Shown piece by piece: positions 11,517-20,200 of a stretch of DNA of 64,000 nt. The notes beneath the pieces were generated by a model. The model was not told the DNA's origin. It did not search any database and saw only the letters and a list, made by a program, of their open reading frames with translations. Source of the DNA: Lactobacillus melliventris (GTDB lineage: Bacteria; Bacillota; Bacilli; Lactobacillales; Lactobacillaceae); NCBI RefSeq assembly GCF_013346935.1, contig NZ_JAAEEB010000002.1, forward strand, positions 62,001 to 126,000, in the 5' to 3' direction. Both the position numbers and the translations under genes were made by a program. Positions within the stretch are counted from its first letter, which is position 1. Each line of letters begins with the position of its first letter.

Positions 11517-11830
11517 CAGGAAATTAGTTCTTTTCTAAATAAAGTTATATTTGAAAAAACCATAGTGGGCTAGTTCTAAATAATTTCGTTATATCGATAT
11601 ATCGATTTCTCCTTTCTAACGTTTTTTAATTATATTACTTTATAAAGTGATGATTTTAAATTCTATCAGTACTCCATTTGTAATTACCTGATGTTTGATT
11701 TTTCGTCGTTTTTTTTCATCCTTGTTACTTAGCTGTGAATGATAACGACCCAACCAAAAGTTGATGTACTTCATCTCCTCTGTTTTAAACTTTGTAGCTT
11801 AAGTATATTTTCGATTTAACAGAAGATAAT

Positions 11831-11874
11831 AAAAAAGTCGTATTTGAATTTTAAATATCAAATACGACTTTTTT
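11831..11874 (-). terminator. Terminator of rgg containing the AAATACGAC box
   Basis: AAAAAAGTCGTATTTGA pairs perfectly with TCAAATACGACTTTTTT around a 10-base loop. It touches the stop codon of the rgg gene. Each arm carries TCAAATACGAC, the core of the box seen upstream of rgg and pepO. Confidence 0.8.
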
Positions 11875-12731
11875 TAATTTTTCCCATATTTATCAAGAAT
11901 GTCTTTCATATCTTTACTATACTCCGGCATGCCTAACGAACTAATGTGATCAATTGCCATTCGAGCTTTATTTAAATACTCAGCCTTTCTTTCATAGTGA
12001 TAATTCACTATATTTTTAAGTATAAAAATGCAGTTTTTATAAAAAAATAAGTTCGGTTTAGTACTAATTTGATCAGCTGCCTGAATAAAGAATTTTGTTT
12101 CTTCATATCTACTTTTCTCAATACACATAATTAACATGTTTATCGCTATTCCTAATATTGTTTCTTGAACATTCGAACTTCCAGAATGGCGAAACTGTGT
12201 GATCACTCGCCGACTTATTAACAGGTTGCTATCGAGATCATAAAATGGCATCAAGTTACAATACAAATCTAATTTATTTTCGTCAAAATTAGAAATATTA
12301 AAAATCTTTTCTTTCAACTTAATTCGTTCTTTTTCATCAAGATCTTCTACGTGATTACCAACTAAAGCTATTAGTGCATCTATAAATAGCAACTGATCTT
12401 CTTTATCAGCTATTTCGCTATTTGCAATGACATTTTTAATATCCTTAAGCTGATCCTTATCATTATGATAAAACGCTTCATTAATCGCCTCGCCAATATC
12501 TCTATTTTCATCATATTTTACTTTATCTTCTTGACTAAGCTTGCTAAAAAATTCCCACAATTTAATGTTATTAGCACGCAGTAATGCAATCAAATCCTCA
12601 GCTGTAATTCTATGCTGATCTTTTTCAACTTTTGAATAATATGATGTACTAATCGTATTACCAGCCCATTCTTTTTGAGTTTTCAAACTCTCAATTCGAT
12701 ATTGCTTTAACAATTGTCCTATTGTCATCAT
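11874..12731 (-). CDS. Rgg/GadR/MutR-family transcriptional regulator
   Basis: A 285-residue Rgg-type regulator. Residues ~5-60 form an XRE helix-turn-helix (IGQLLKQYRIESLKTQKEWA, then STSYYSKVEKDQHRI). The remaining ~220 residues are helical and match the peptide-sensing repeat domain of Rgg proteins. Such proteins bind short imported peptides and switch nearby promoters. It is transcribed divergently from an MFS exporter at 12855, its likely target; the 123-bp gap holds a dyad (12799-12815) and the AAATACGAC box. I find no short hydrophobic peptide gene in the gap. A truncated copy lies at 10915 and a diverged relative at 27085. Confidence 0.88.
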   Translation of the reverse strand: MMTIGQLLKQYRIESLKTQKEWAGNTISTSYYSKVEKDQHRITAEDLIALLRANNIKLWEFFSKLSQEDKVKYDENRDIGEAINEAFYHNDKDQLKDIKNVIANSEIADKEDQLLFIDALIALVGNHVEDLDEKERIKLKEKIFNISNFDENKLDLYCNLMPFYDLDSNLLISRRVITQFRHSGSSNVQETILGIAINMLIMCIEKSRYEETKFFIQAADQISTKPNLFFYKNCIFILKNIVNYHYERKAEYLNKARMAIDHISSLGMPEYSKDMKDILDKYGKN

Positions 12732-12768
12732 TGACCCTCCTTAATTTCTTTCGAATTTGGTGTTTAAC

Positions 12769-12786
12769 ATTCAAATACGACATTTT
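12769..12786. promoter_or_regulatory. AAATACGAC box between rgg and the MFS gene
   Basis: ATTCAAATACGACATTTTT lies about 40 bases before rgg and about 70 before the MFS gene. It matches the box before pepO at 17 of 19 bases. Its role as a regulator site is inferred. Confidence 0.45.
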
Positions 12787-12798
12787 TGATATTCCTTA

Positions 12799-12815
12799 TT
12801 ATAACCACGTTATAA
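12799..12815. promoter_or_regulatory. Dyad TTATAAC-N3-GTTATAA
   Basis: A perfect 7+7 inverted repeat with a 3-base centre, between the divergent rgg and MFS genes. It is a plausible binding site for the dimeric Rgg protein. Confidence 0.5.
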
Positions 12816-12854
12816 CTTAATATATAAAATATTTAATTTAGGAGTTATAAAATT

Positions 12855-14111
12855 ATGGACATTTTTATAAAGAACAAGGATTATAGAAAATTTACAATCG
12901 CCAGTTTTTTATCTGGTGCAGGCAATATTTTGTTTTACTTAGCACTTATTACTTATGCAAGTAAATTAAGAAATTACGCCTTGGCTATTTCATTGATTTC
13001 AATTTCAGAATCAGTACCTCAAATTTTTCAAGTTTTTAGTGGATATTTAGCTGATCGTACAAAAAACAAATTCAAGCTAATGGTTTGGTTAGCTGCTATA
13101 CGCTTTGGACTCTATCTAATCGTCGGATTACTTTTCGCTAGTGGATTTGCTGGCTGGAACCTAGTTTTAACTGTTATTGGCATTAACTTAGTATCGGATA
13201 TTGCTGGCTCATACTCTGGTGGCCTTCAAACGCCTCTAATTGTTAACATTGTCGGAAATGATGAAGTTGCTGAAGCTGAAGGATTTGTTAGTGGGATCAA
13301 CGGTATTATCAATATGATTGCACAATTCATTGGTTCTGGTTTATTACTTTTCATGTCTTATTCCAGCTTAGCAATCTTCAATGCCTTAACATTTCTAGCG
13401 GCAGGTGCCCTTTTTGCCAGCGTCGGCCGTAATTATTATAAGACTCGTCCCCAAGAAGAAACTACTTCAGTTAATGAAGAAGGATTCTTTAAAACAATTG
13501 CTTTATCATTCAAACAAGTAAAAAAAGCAAGGGGATTGTTATCAGTCGTTCTAGTAATTGCTTTATTAAATGGAGTTTTAGGAACAATTGAACCTTTAAT
13601 TTCAATCGTAATCGCTGGTAATAAGTCTTCTATGGTCATTGGAACATACAGTTTTACGATTGCCCTAATAGGAGCTGTAATGACTGCTGGTATGGCACTT
13701 GGTAGCATTGTAGGCACAAAATTATTCAAGAACATGTCATTATTCACTATCGCAATTATTTCAACAGCTTTAAGTATCGCAGTTATTGGTACAATGCTTA
13801 TTAAAAATATTTTCATTTGTCTGCCTGTCATGGCAAGCCTTGCAATATTTATTGGTACGGCTAGCCCTAAATTAACACAGTGGCTTGTTGAAGCAGTCGA
13901 CCAAAACATTTTGTCATCAACTATGGGAATGCTTAACACGATTTTAATAGTGACTGCGCCAGTTATGACAACTATTTTTACTACAATTACTGCTTCTTTC
14001 GGCATTACTATCGCATTAACGCTATTATGTATAACTTGTTTAATTATTTTAGCAACAACAGTTGGGGTAGCCTATTCTACTAATAAAAATGCAGCTATTA
14101 ATGAAGCTTAA
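12855..14111 (+). CDS. MFS exporter divergent from rgg
   Basis: A 418-residue major facilitator superfamily protein with twelve predicted membrane segments. The loop motif GYLADRTKNKFKLM (about residues 62-75) is the MFS signature between helices 2 and 3. The overall type (FLSGAGNILFYLALITYASK at the start) is that of the enterobactin/macrolide-exporter-like MFS group. The ATG follows TAGGAG. It faces the rgg gene across a short shared promoter region, so export of a drug or peptide under Rgg control is likely. It shares the broad MFS subtype, but not base composition, with the G+C-rich gene at 25755. Confidence 0.88.
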   Translation: MDIFIKNKDYRKFTIASFLSGAGNILFYLALITYASKLRNYALAISLISISESVPQIFQVFSGYLADRTKNKFKLMVWLAAIRFGLYLIVGLLFASGFAGWNLVLTVIGINLVSDIAGSYSGGLQTPLIVNIVGNDEVAEAEGFVSGINGIINMIAQFIGSGLLLFMSYSSLAIFNALTFLAAGALFASVGRNYYKTRPQEETTSVNEEGFFKTIALSFKQVKKARGLLSVVLVIALLNGVLGTIEPLISIVIAGNKSSMVIGTYSFTIALIGAVMTAGMALGSIVGTKLFKNMSLFTIAIISTALSIAVIGTMLIKNIFICLPVMASLAIFIGTASPKLTQWLVEAVDQNILSSTMGMLNTILIVTAPVMTTIFTTITASFGITIALTLLCITCLIILATTVGVAYSTNKNAAINEA

Positions 14112-14573
14112 CTAGAAACAAATTTGTTACATTTACCTGTCCTTAATTTATGCCAAAGTAAAATAATTCCATATATATCAAAGCAACTTAACATAATGAA
14201 ATAAAAGAGCCAGTTAAAAAAATGAACACTGGTGGCCAAAAATCTTGAAATAATTAGGCATAAGATCTCCAGACATGTTAAAATCGCCTCTGATTGGTTT
14301 ATAATTATTCGCTAACAATAGAGAGCTTAACGTTTAAAAGTAACGTATTCAAAATTATTTTGACAATAATTGCACCTACTATAATGATGATTTCCACTGT
14401 ATTTTTAAAATAAGCAATCAATATTTCAAATGACTTGTAAGAGTCATTTTTATTTTGTCTTTTAGTTATTAATCTTTGAAAAATTTGATAATTTTATATT
14501 ATCAAGCACAAATTAACTGGATATTTAAAGAACTATATGTTTATATATACATAACTATTTTTAATATTATTTG
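14112..14573. other. Intergenic stretch, no gene
   Basis: AT-rich DNA after the MFS gene. It holds one plus-strand hairpin (14428-14455) and a partial copy of the AAATACGAC-type box (AACGTATTCAAAATT at about 14343). I see no convincing coding frame. Confidence 0.4.
14428..14455 (+). terminator. Intrinsic terminator
   Basis: AAATGACT/AGTCATTT with a 6-base loop, followed by a T-rich tail on the plus strand. Probably ends transcripts from the MFS side. Confidence 0.6.
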
Positions 14574-14601
14574 TTGACAATCTTTTATACTGAACTATGA
14601 T
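14574..14601 (+). promoter_or_regulatory. Promoter of the small secreted protein gene
   Basis: A perfect -35 (TTGACA) and a good -10 (TATGAT) 16 bases apart, about 50 bases before the ATG at 14653. Confidence 0.7.
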
Positions 14602-14652
14602 TTTAGTATCAATGTCGATATTAACGAAAAATATTATGAAAGGCGTACTATT

Positions 14653-15041
14653 ATGAAAAGTACCATTAAAAAATTGGGAATTTCTCTTGCAGCAGCAAGT
14701 TTTATAGGAACGACTATGGCAAGAACTGTAGTAAATACATTTGCTGCTACGGATAACTCCGTAAGTACTTCCAATGAAAATCAAAACGACAGTTTATATG
14801 CGGCATTGTATGGTTCATTAACTAAAGATCAACAAGATGAGTTTGATCAAATTGTTAATGGTGCTGGACTTAATGAGGAGCAACAGAATACTCTCTTACA
14901 AGACAAAATTACTGAACAAAACAATAACCTGACGCGTGGTTTAAAGTTAGAAACAATTTAAAAGCTAAATCACTAAAAGCTTTTGTAAACTTTCTAACTG
15001 ATTATGAAGGTAAAGCTGAAGACGGTTACGGTATGCACTAA
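14653..15041 (+). pseudogene. Small secreted protein, frameshifted
   Basis: The frame from ATG 14653 (after AAAGGCG) codes 102 residues. It has a signal peptide (basic start, ISLAAASFIGTTMA, then FAATDNS as likely cleavage zone) and a Gln/Asn/Asp-rich mature part. It stops at 14961. The +1 frame then continues smoothly from NNLKAKSLKAFVNFLTDYEG to GYGMH and a stop at 15041, about 27 more residues. One lost base near 14944-14951 would explain this. It has a strong promoter. The family is unknown; secreted effector or small bacteriocin-like protein are only guesses. Confidence 0.6.
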
Positions 15042-15138
15042 TTCATTATCTCCATTTTGACAAGACAGTCGCTTACTGGACTGCACGAACAATCGTATTT
15101 ATTTATCTTTAAAATAATTTAAAAGGTGTGACTATAAC

Positions 15139-15396
15139 ATGAATACTACTTTAGTAATAATAATTATTTTAGCTTTAGAGCTTCTGCCAATTGATACTTG
15201 GCTTATTAAATATAATATGGTGATTGCTAAACCTATATTTTTTAGTTTAGCGTTGATTGCCGTGTTTGTTCTCTCTCTAGTAGGCTTTGCAAAAGCTTTT
15301 CATTGGTATGATTATCTAATAGCGGTTATTGCATGTATTTATGAGTGGATAATATTCTTCAGAAATACTCAAAATAAGCAAAAGCAAACTAATTAG
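15139..15396 (+). CDS. Small hydrophobic membrane protein
   Basis: An 85-residue protein with three hydrophobic segments (about 3-18, 30-50 and 58-74) and a basic, Gln-rich tail (RNTQNKQKQTN). The ATG follows AAAGGTG. It lies about 100 bases after the frameshifted secreted protein on the same strand and could be its partner. This layout (small secreted protein, then small membrane protein) is seen for bacteriocins with immunity proteins, but nothing in the sequence proves it. Not recognised. Confidence 0.55.
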   Translation: MNTTLVIIIILALELLPIDTWLIKYNMVIAKPIFFSLALIAVFVLSLVGFAKAFHWYDYLIAVIACIYEWIIFFRNTQNKQKQTN

Positions 15397-15648
15397 CTCT
15401 GCCAAAGCAACTTACTATAATGCACATTGAACGAAGCTGTTACAAAGAATAAAAACTTAAAGGCTGATTTAGCAATTGCTTATAAATTTTAACCAATATA
15501 GCAAGGTTACGTTATTTCCCCTGCCCGCGGTTGTAGCCACCGAGGTTAACAACTTTTCAAGAAAAACTGTTTTTTATGTTACCTAGGCTCTTTACAATAA
15601 TTTCTTGCACAAGAATAATTTATTCATGTTATTGCCTAGATATAAAGA

Positions 15649-15680
15649 AAAAGAAGCCTTGTAAACAAGACTTCTTTTCT
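15649..15680. terminator. Hairpin terminator
   Basis: AAGAAGCCTTGT/ACAAGACTTCTT, with one internal mismatch, flanked by A- and T-runs. It may end the toxin-antitoxin transcript (minus) or the membrane protein transcript (plus). Confidence 0.6.
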
Positions 15681-15756
15681 AAATTTCAAGCAGCTGCTTT
15701 AAGGCGGTTAGCTCTGTTATAGGTTAAGCAAAAGACTGACCCTACAACTCAATATA

Positions 15757-15783
15757 TGTATCGAGCCCCACATTAGGACACTT
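15757..15783. repeat. Solo IS3-like end
   Basis: GCCCCACATTAGGACACTTA resembles the right end of the IS-bounded unit at 11354-11381 (both contain ATTAGGACACTT on one strand). No transposase adjoins it. Confidence 0.4.
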
Positions 15784-15803
15784 ATTATTTATTCTTTCTC
15801 AAA

Positions 15804-16727
15804 CTATTCTTCTATTCCTCGATTAAACGAATCAAAAATCAACTGATCTTTAATTATTTCTCTATCAGGAGTTAAATCCCATGGTGATCCGGGCCGATGA
15901 GTCTGCTTACTTAATCGAGCAGCATTGTAATTAATGTAATCCTTATTAACCTTATCTAGTAAATTTGCAATCTCACCATCTTTAGAAACCAGGTTATAGT
16001 CATCTATAGCCTCTTTGTCTGGTTTATCAATATCTAAAACACGCTGACCATTAAACTTATTATGTACTTCAGTTATTGCTGGACCGTATTGCAAATGAAT
16101 AATAGAAGAAGAAAACAGTCTACTTCTAGTTTTGACTAAAAATCTACCATATGCAAAATAAAGAAGCTTATTGACTTTCATTTGCGTTAATGGATCAATG
16201 TTCAAATCATTATCCCGCTCAAAGTAATTCTCAACTCGAAACCAATTGGCTAACTGCACAGCAGTGAATCTAGGTTGCTCAGGTTGTGATTCCACAACAC
16301 TATCACTATGGTTCAAATAAGAATTAACCTTTGCTATCAATTCATCAGAATATTTATTCTTCTCATCAGAAATATATTGTTCAAGTACATTATCGCTCTT
16401 TATGAGAGCTTTTAACAACCTATTATTAGCCTTTGTTGGAAATGCACCCGCTTCGTAAAGAGCAATCGTATTTGGACTCAATCCGGTTAATTCTGCTAAA
16501 TTACGTTGTGTTAAACCAACTTTAGCTCGATATTGTTTTATTTCTTTTGGTGACAATAGACCCATTTCGTCACGATATTTTTGACGGGCAATTTCAGCAG
16601 CTTGATCATCTAATGCCTTATCTGGAATCAGTTCATTGGTTTTACTGTCAAAAAGAGCTGGTGCTGTCACTGTATACTTATGTCCAGCAATAGTATAAAT
16701 AGTAGTGAAATCCTTTTGGTAAGCCAT
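15804..16727 (-). CDS. Antitoxin: HTH plus Panacea/DUF4065 (SocA-like) domain
   Basis: A 307-residue protein. Residues ~1-60 are a small domain; residues ~60-115 hold an HTH (LTQRNLAELTGLSPNTIALY, then EAGAFPT) laid out as in MqsA antitoxins but without the zinc-binding cysteines. Residues ~160-300 form a Panacea/DUF4065 domain (VQLANWFRVENYFERDNDLN, MKVNKLLYFAYGRFLVKTRS, LQYGPAITEVHNKF). The Panacea domain is a known broad-range toxin-neutralising module. The frame is open to 16751, but AAAGGAGGGG lies before the ATG at 16727. It follows the toxin gene by 13 bases. The HTH probably represses the promoter at 17061-17090. Confidence 0.8.
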   Translation of the reverse strand: MAYQKDFTTIYTIAGHKYTVTAPALFDSKTNELIPDKALDDQAAEIARQKYRDEMGLLSPKEIKQYRAKVGLTQRNLAELTGLSPNTIALYEAGAFPTKANNRLLKALIKSDNVLEQYISDEKNKYSDELIAKVNSYLNHSDSVVESQPEQPRFTAVQLANWFRVENYFERDNDLNIDPLTQMKVNKLLYFAYGRFLVKTRSRLFSSSIIHLQYGPAITEVHNKFNGQRVLDIDKPDKEAIDDYNLVSKDGEIANLLDKVNKDYINYNAARLSKQTHRPGSPWDLTPDREIIKDQLIFDSFNRGIEE

Positions 16728-16740
16728 ATAAACCCCTCCT

Positions 16741-17031
16741 TTAATAATCAAGATGGAAACTAATAAATACTACTTTTTGATTGTCTTCAGTAAATACGAA
16801 TTTAATGTAGTAAGTTTGGCCATCGCTTGTTTTAAATACCCAGACAAATTGTAATGGATTACTTCTATTCGGTTCATGTTTGACAAAATCACTGATTGAC
16901 AACTGCTTAACTATTTCTTTCGCCAAAGTTACTGAAACTGGCATTGCCATTTTTTCTTTTCTTCGAACCATTTGAAAATGATCATGCTTCACCAAGAATT
17001 TTAGCCTCGCTAATGCCTCAGCAACTTCCAT
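16741..17031 (-). CDS. Probable MqsR-type toxin
   Basis: A 96-residue protein directly before the antitoxin gene. The pattern (a first helix with RLKFLVKHDHF, then LSISDFVKHEP, VWVFKTSDGQTYYIKFVF and VVFISFHLDY at the end) is that of MqsR-family mRNA interferases: a DFxK element, a strand with G.xYYIK and a closing SFH. The length fits (E. coli MqsR 98 residues). The start follows TTTGGAGG. If this is right it cleaves mRNA and halts translation unless bound by the antitoxin. The family call rests on pattern memory only; a profile search would decide. Confidence 0.65.
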   Translation of the reverse strand: MEVAEALARLKFLVKHDHFQMVRRKEKMAMPVSVTLAKEIVKQLSISDFVKHEPNRSNPLQFVWVFKTSDGQTYYIKFVFTEDNQKVVFISFHLDY

Positions 17032-17060
17032 TACAAACCTCCAAATATCATTTCTACATT

Positions 17061-17090
17061 ATTGTAGCATCTACTACTAATCAGTAGCAA
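17061..17090 (-). promoter_or_regulatory. Toxin-antitoxin promoter with operator
   Basis: On the minus strand TTGCTA and TACAAT lie 18 bases apart, about 30 bases before the toxin start. An inverted repeat CTACT-N4-AGTAG (17074-17087) sits in the spacer, where the HTH antitoxin could block RNA polymerase. Confidence 0.65.
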
Positions 17091-17148
17091 CTAGCAAATA
17101 TTATACTTTGTAGTTCTATACAGATTGGCAGAACAAGGTAAAAGAAAA

Positions 17149-17182
17149 AAGAGCCAAGCAGTTTATTAGCTACTTGGTTCTT
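17149..17182 (-). terminator. Terminator of the proteinase gene
   Basis: AAGAGCCAAG pairs with CTTGGTTCTT (one G-U) and is followed on the minus strand by T's. It lies about 115 bases after the stop of the proteinase gene. Confidence 0.65.
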
Positions 17183-17297
17183 TTCATTTACTCTTTATCA
17201 TCAGTATTTAGCAAAGAGCTGAATTTGATCGTCTTTTAAAATCTAGAAACTATTTTTCTTAGATAAGTTTTACATGACAAGACTAGTTATGAATCAA

Positions 17298-20200
17298 CTA
17301 TTTTACAAGATGAACTTTATAGAAGTTTACGCTCTTGATGTATTTACCTTGGCCAACTCTATAAGCTGTCTTCTTGTATTTCTTTAAAGCCTTATATTGA
17401 TCACCGTAGACAGTCACAGTTGTACCCTTCTTGAGAAGCTTACGTGATGCCTTCTTACCATTAGACTTGTAAACGTAAGAGTTTCTCTTCAACTTAGCCT
17501 TGGTACCAGTAACATTTCTTACACGAACATATTCATTCTCATCTACTAGCTTGTAGAAATGCTGACCATTAAATGTATAAACCTTTAGCTTATCATTTTC
17601 AACTACAAGGTTAAGGAAGCTATATGCCTTGGCAATCTTAGAAGTCTTCTTAAGGTCATTAGTGTAAAGAATAGACTTAAACATTACCTTAGTTGATTTA
17701 CCCTCTTCTTTGACATCCTTATTCTCCACATTAGTCTTGCTCTTATCTGACGCAGTTGTATTTGCATTTGCTTGTGAACTAGAGTTATTAGCGATTGGAG
17801 TGGTATTAGTTGATGGATTAACCCATGGGATAAATGATTCAGTACGCTTAACAGTTAAATCTTTTTCTGCTTTATCCAAAGCAGCGCTAGCAGTTTGGAC
17901 ATCTTTTAATGTAGCATTCTTATCTGCTAAAACTTCCTTGGCCTTGTCTAATGCATTTATATAAGCCTTCTTGGTTTCATCAGTGTATTTGTTCAAGTTC
18001 TTCTTAGAACCAGCGTCAACCTTAGCTTGAAGTTCCTTCTTTGCTTTTGGCAGATTATTATCTGAAGTATCTTTTTCTTTATTAGTCAATGCCTTTTCTG
18101 CTTTAGCTAATGCATCAGTTGCAGCCTGAACATTTTCTAATGTAGCGTCTTTGTCCGCTAAGACTTCTTTCGCCTTGTTTAAAGCTTCTTCATAAGTCTC
18201 CTTAGACTCATCAGTGTATCCACTCAAGTCTTTCTTTTCGCCAGCATCAACACTTTCTTGAAGTTTTTCCTTAGCATCGGATAAATTCTTGTCATCTGCA
18301 TTAGGTTCGGTTTTCTTATCAAGATCCTTGACCTCTACAGATTTAACATCAGATTCATTGCCATATTTATCAACTGCCTTGAATTCAACGGTTCCATTTT
18401 CAGTGACTTTGAGTCCATCAGCTGGCATATCCTTGAATGTCTTGCCAGCATCAACACTGTAGACTACCTTTGCATCAAGTTCCTTGGTAGTAGCTTCAAG
18501 GAGAGCAGACTCACCGTCCTTTGCCACAGTTTGCTTTGTATCAGGCTCATTTAAGACCTTTTCCGGTTCATAGTAAACAACTAAAGCTTGAGTAGTTTCA
18601 TTGCCTTGAGAATCAGTTACTTTAACATTAAAAGTATTCTTACCCTTCTTCAATTCAACTTCATACTTAAAGTCCTTCTTGACACCTTCCTTGCTGTTGT
18701 AATCTACATCACCCCAGGCAGATTCAATGTTATTATCATTGATTGATAGGTCATAGAACTTGTAATCATCAGCCACAGTACCAGAAATTGTATATTTATC
18801 CTTGTTAGTGTAAACAGGACCATCATTATCTAGGGTTAAAGCAGGTGATTCTGCATCTACATAGAAGCTTAATCTCTCTTGAGTAGTTTCTCTAACAGTT
18901 GAGTCACCAATCAAAGTAGATACAATCTTAGCACCGTGAGTACCAACATTTAGTGTTACTTCAAATGTTTGATCAGAATTGATCTTGACGTTCTTACCAT
19001 CGATTTGCAAAGTAGTAGTTGGTCTCTTTACCTTACCCGTAATAGTCAACTCGCCAGTTTTAGGGTCATAGTTTTTGGTATCAGCGCTAACGCTGTTAGT
19101 ACCCCATTGAATGCCGTCATCGAATATAACATCACTGCTTCTTACAGTTGTTTCACCACGATCACTAGACTTAACCTTTTGTTCAACGCTGGATGAATTA
19201 CCGTCTTCATCAGTTGCCACAATATTAAAGTCATTTTCACCAAAGTTTACTGGTAGTTCAATAGAGAAGGTATGATCAGCATTCAGCTCAACCGCCACGT
19301 CGCTTTCGCCATCTTGCTTAATTACTAATGACTTAGTATCATCGCTTACCTTACCTGAAAGCTTAACAGTAGCTTCAGAGGTTTGTGCCAATTCAGCTGA
19401 TGAATTCTTGCTTGCATCATAGGTATCATTCTTATCAACGGTTAAGCTTTCAACCTTAGCCGGGACAAGACTAACTGTAATTTCTTTTTCTTTAATGACG
19501 GTCTTATGATCAGCATCAGCATAGAGAGTGACCGTTGTCTTGTAATCATCCTTAGTAAGTGGAAGTTCAGCAGCAAATGTCTTGTCGCCATCACTTTCGA
19601 TATCTAAGTCGTGAGTCTGACCATTCTTATCAGTATAAGTACCATATACCTTGCTTGGATAAGTGCCTAAAAAGATAAAGGATCCAGTGGCAGAGTAGTA
19701 GTTGTTAGTTGTTGAGGAAATCTTATCTGGTAAACCGCCATCTCTAAGAACCAGGCCAAAGCTAGTTTCACCTGGCTTATTGCTTTCACCTGAAGCAGTT
19801 ACTGCATTTGAAGCATTATCAAATAGAGCTACAGCAAAGTTATTAGTACCTGCTTGTAAAGTTTTCACCTGTTCAGGAGATAAGACGATTTCAACCCTTT
19901 GGAAGCCATCCTTGTCTGCCTTAGCAGTTGGATCATATGTTAATTGACTGATGACACCGTTTACCGAAACATTTGCGTCACCACTCAAGCCGCTAAGATC
20001 ATCCTTAGCTTCGGCAGACAAGTAGTAGCGAGTCTTTTCTTGGCCATTGTCATCCTTTTCTGTACTTGATTCTAGCTTGAGGTTCTTTAATACCGGTTTA
20101 ACACTGTCTACCTTAACGGGCATATCGTAATGCTGCTCTGTATTTGTGCCATCAACAGTAGCAGAGATTCTGTAAGTGTATGTTCCATCAGGTACTTTAA

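Larger units (their letters stand above)
11382..11830. other. Intergenic stretch with two hairpins
   Basis: No gene seen. It holds two hairpins (11441-11468 and 11483-11516) and AT-rich DNA with the near-repeat ATATCGATATATCGAT at about 11590. It separates the IS-bounded Rgg fragment from the intact rgg gene. Confidence 0.4.
15397..15803. other. Intergenic stretch with a hairpin and an IS-like end
   Basis: No intact gene. A short open piece at about 15430-15492 ends in NLKADLAIAYKF. A hairpin lies at 15649-15680 and an IS3-like end at 15757-15783. Confidence 0.4.

Noticed and set aside
13436-14005. 189-codon minus-strand frame inside the MFS gene
   Set aside because: Antisense shadow of a membrane protein gene; the MFS frame has the start, ribosome site and motifs.
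17061-17100. The CTACT/AGTAG repeats as the end of an IS
   Set aside because: They sit exactly between a good -35 and -10 of the toxin-antitoxin genes, so an operator is the better reading.
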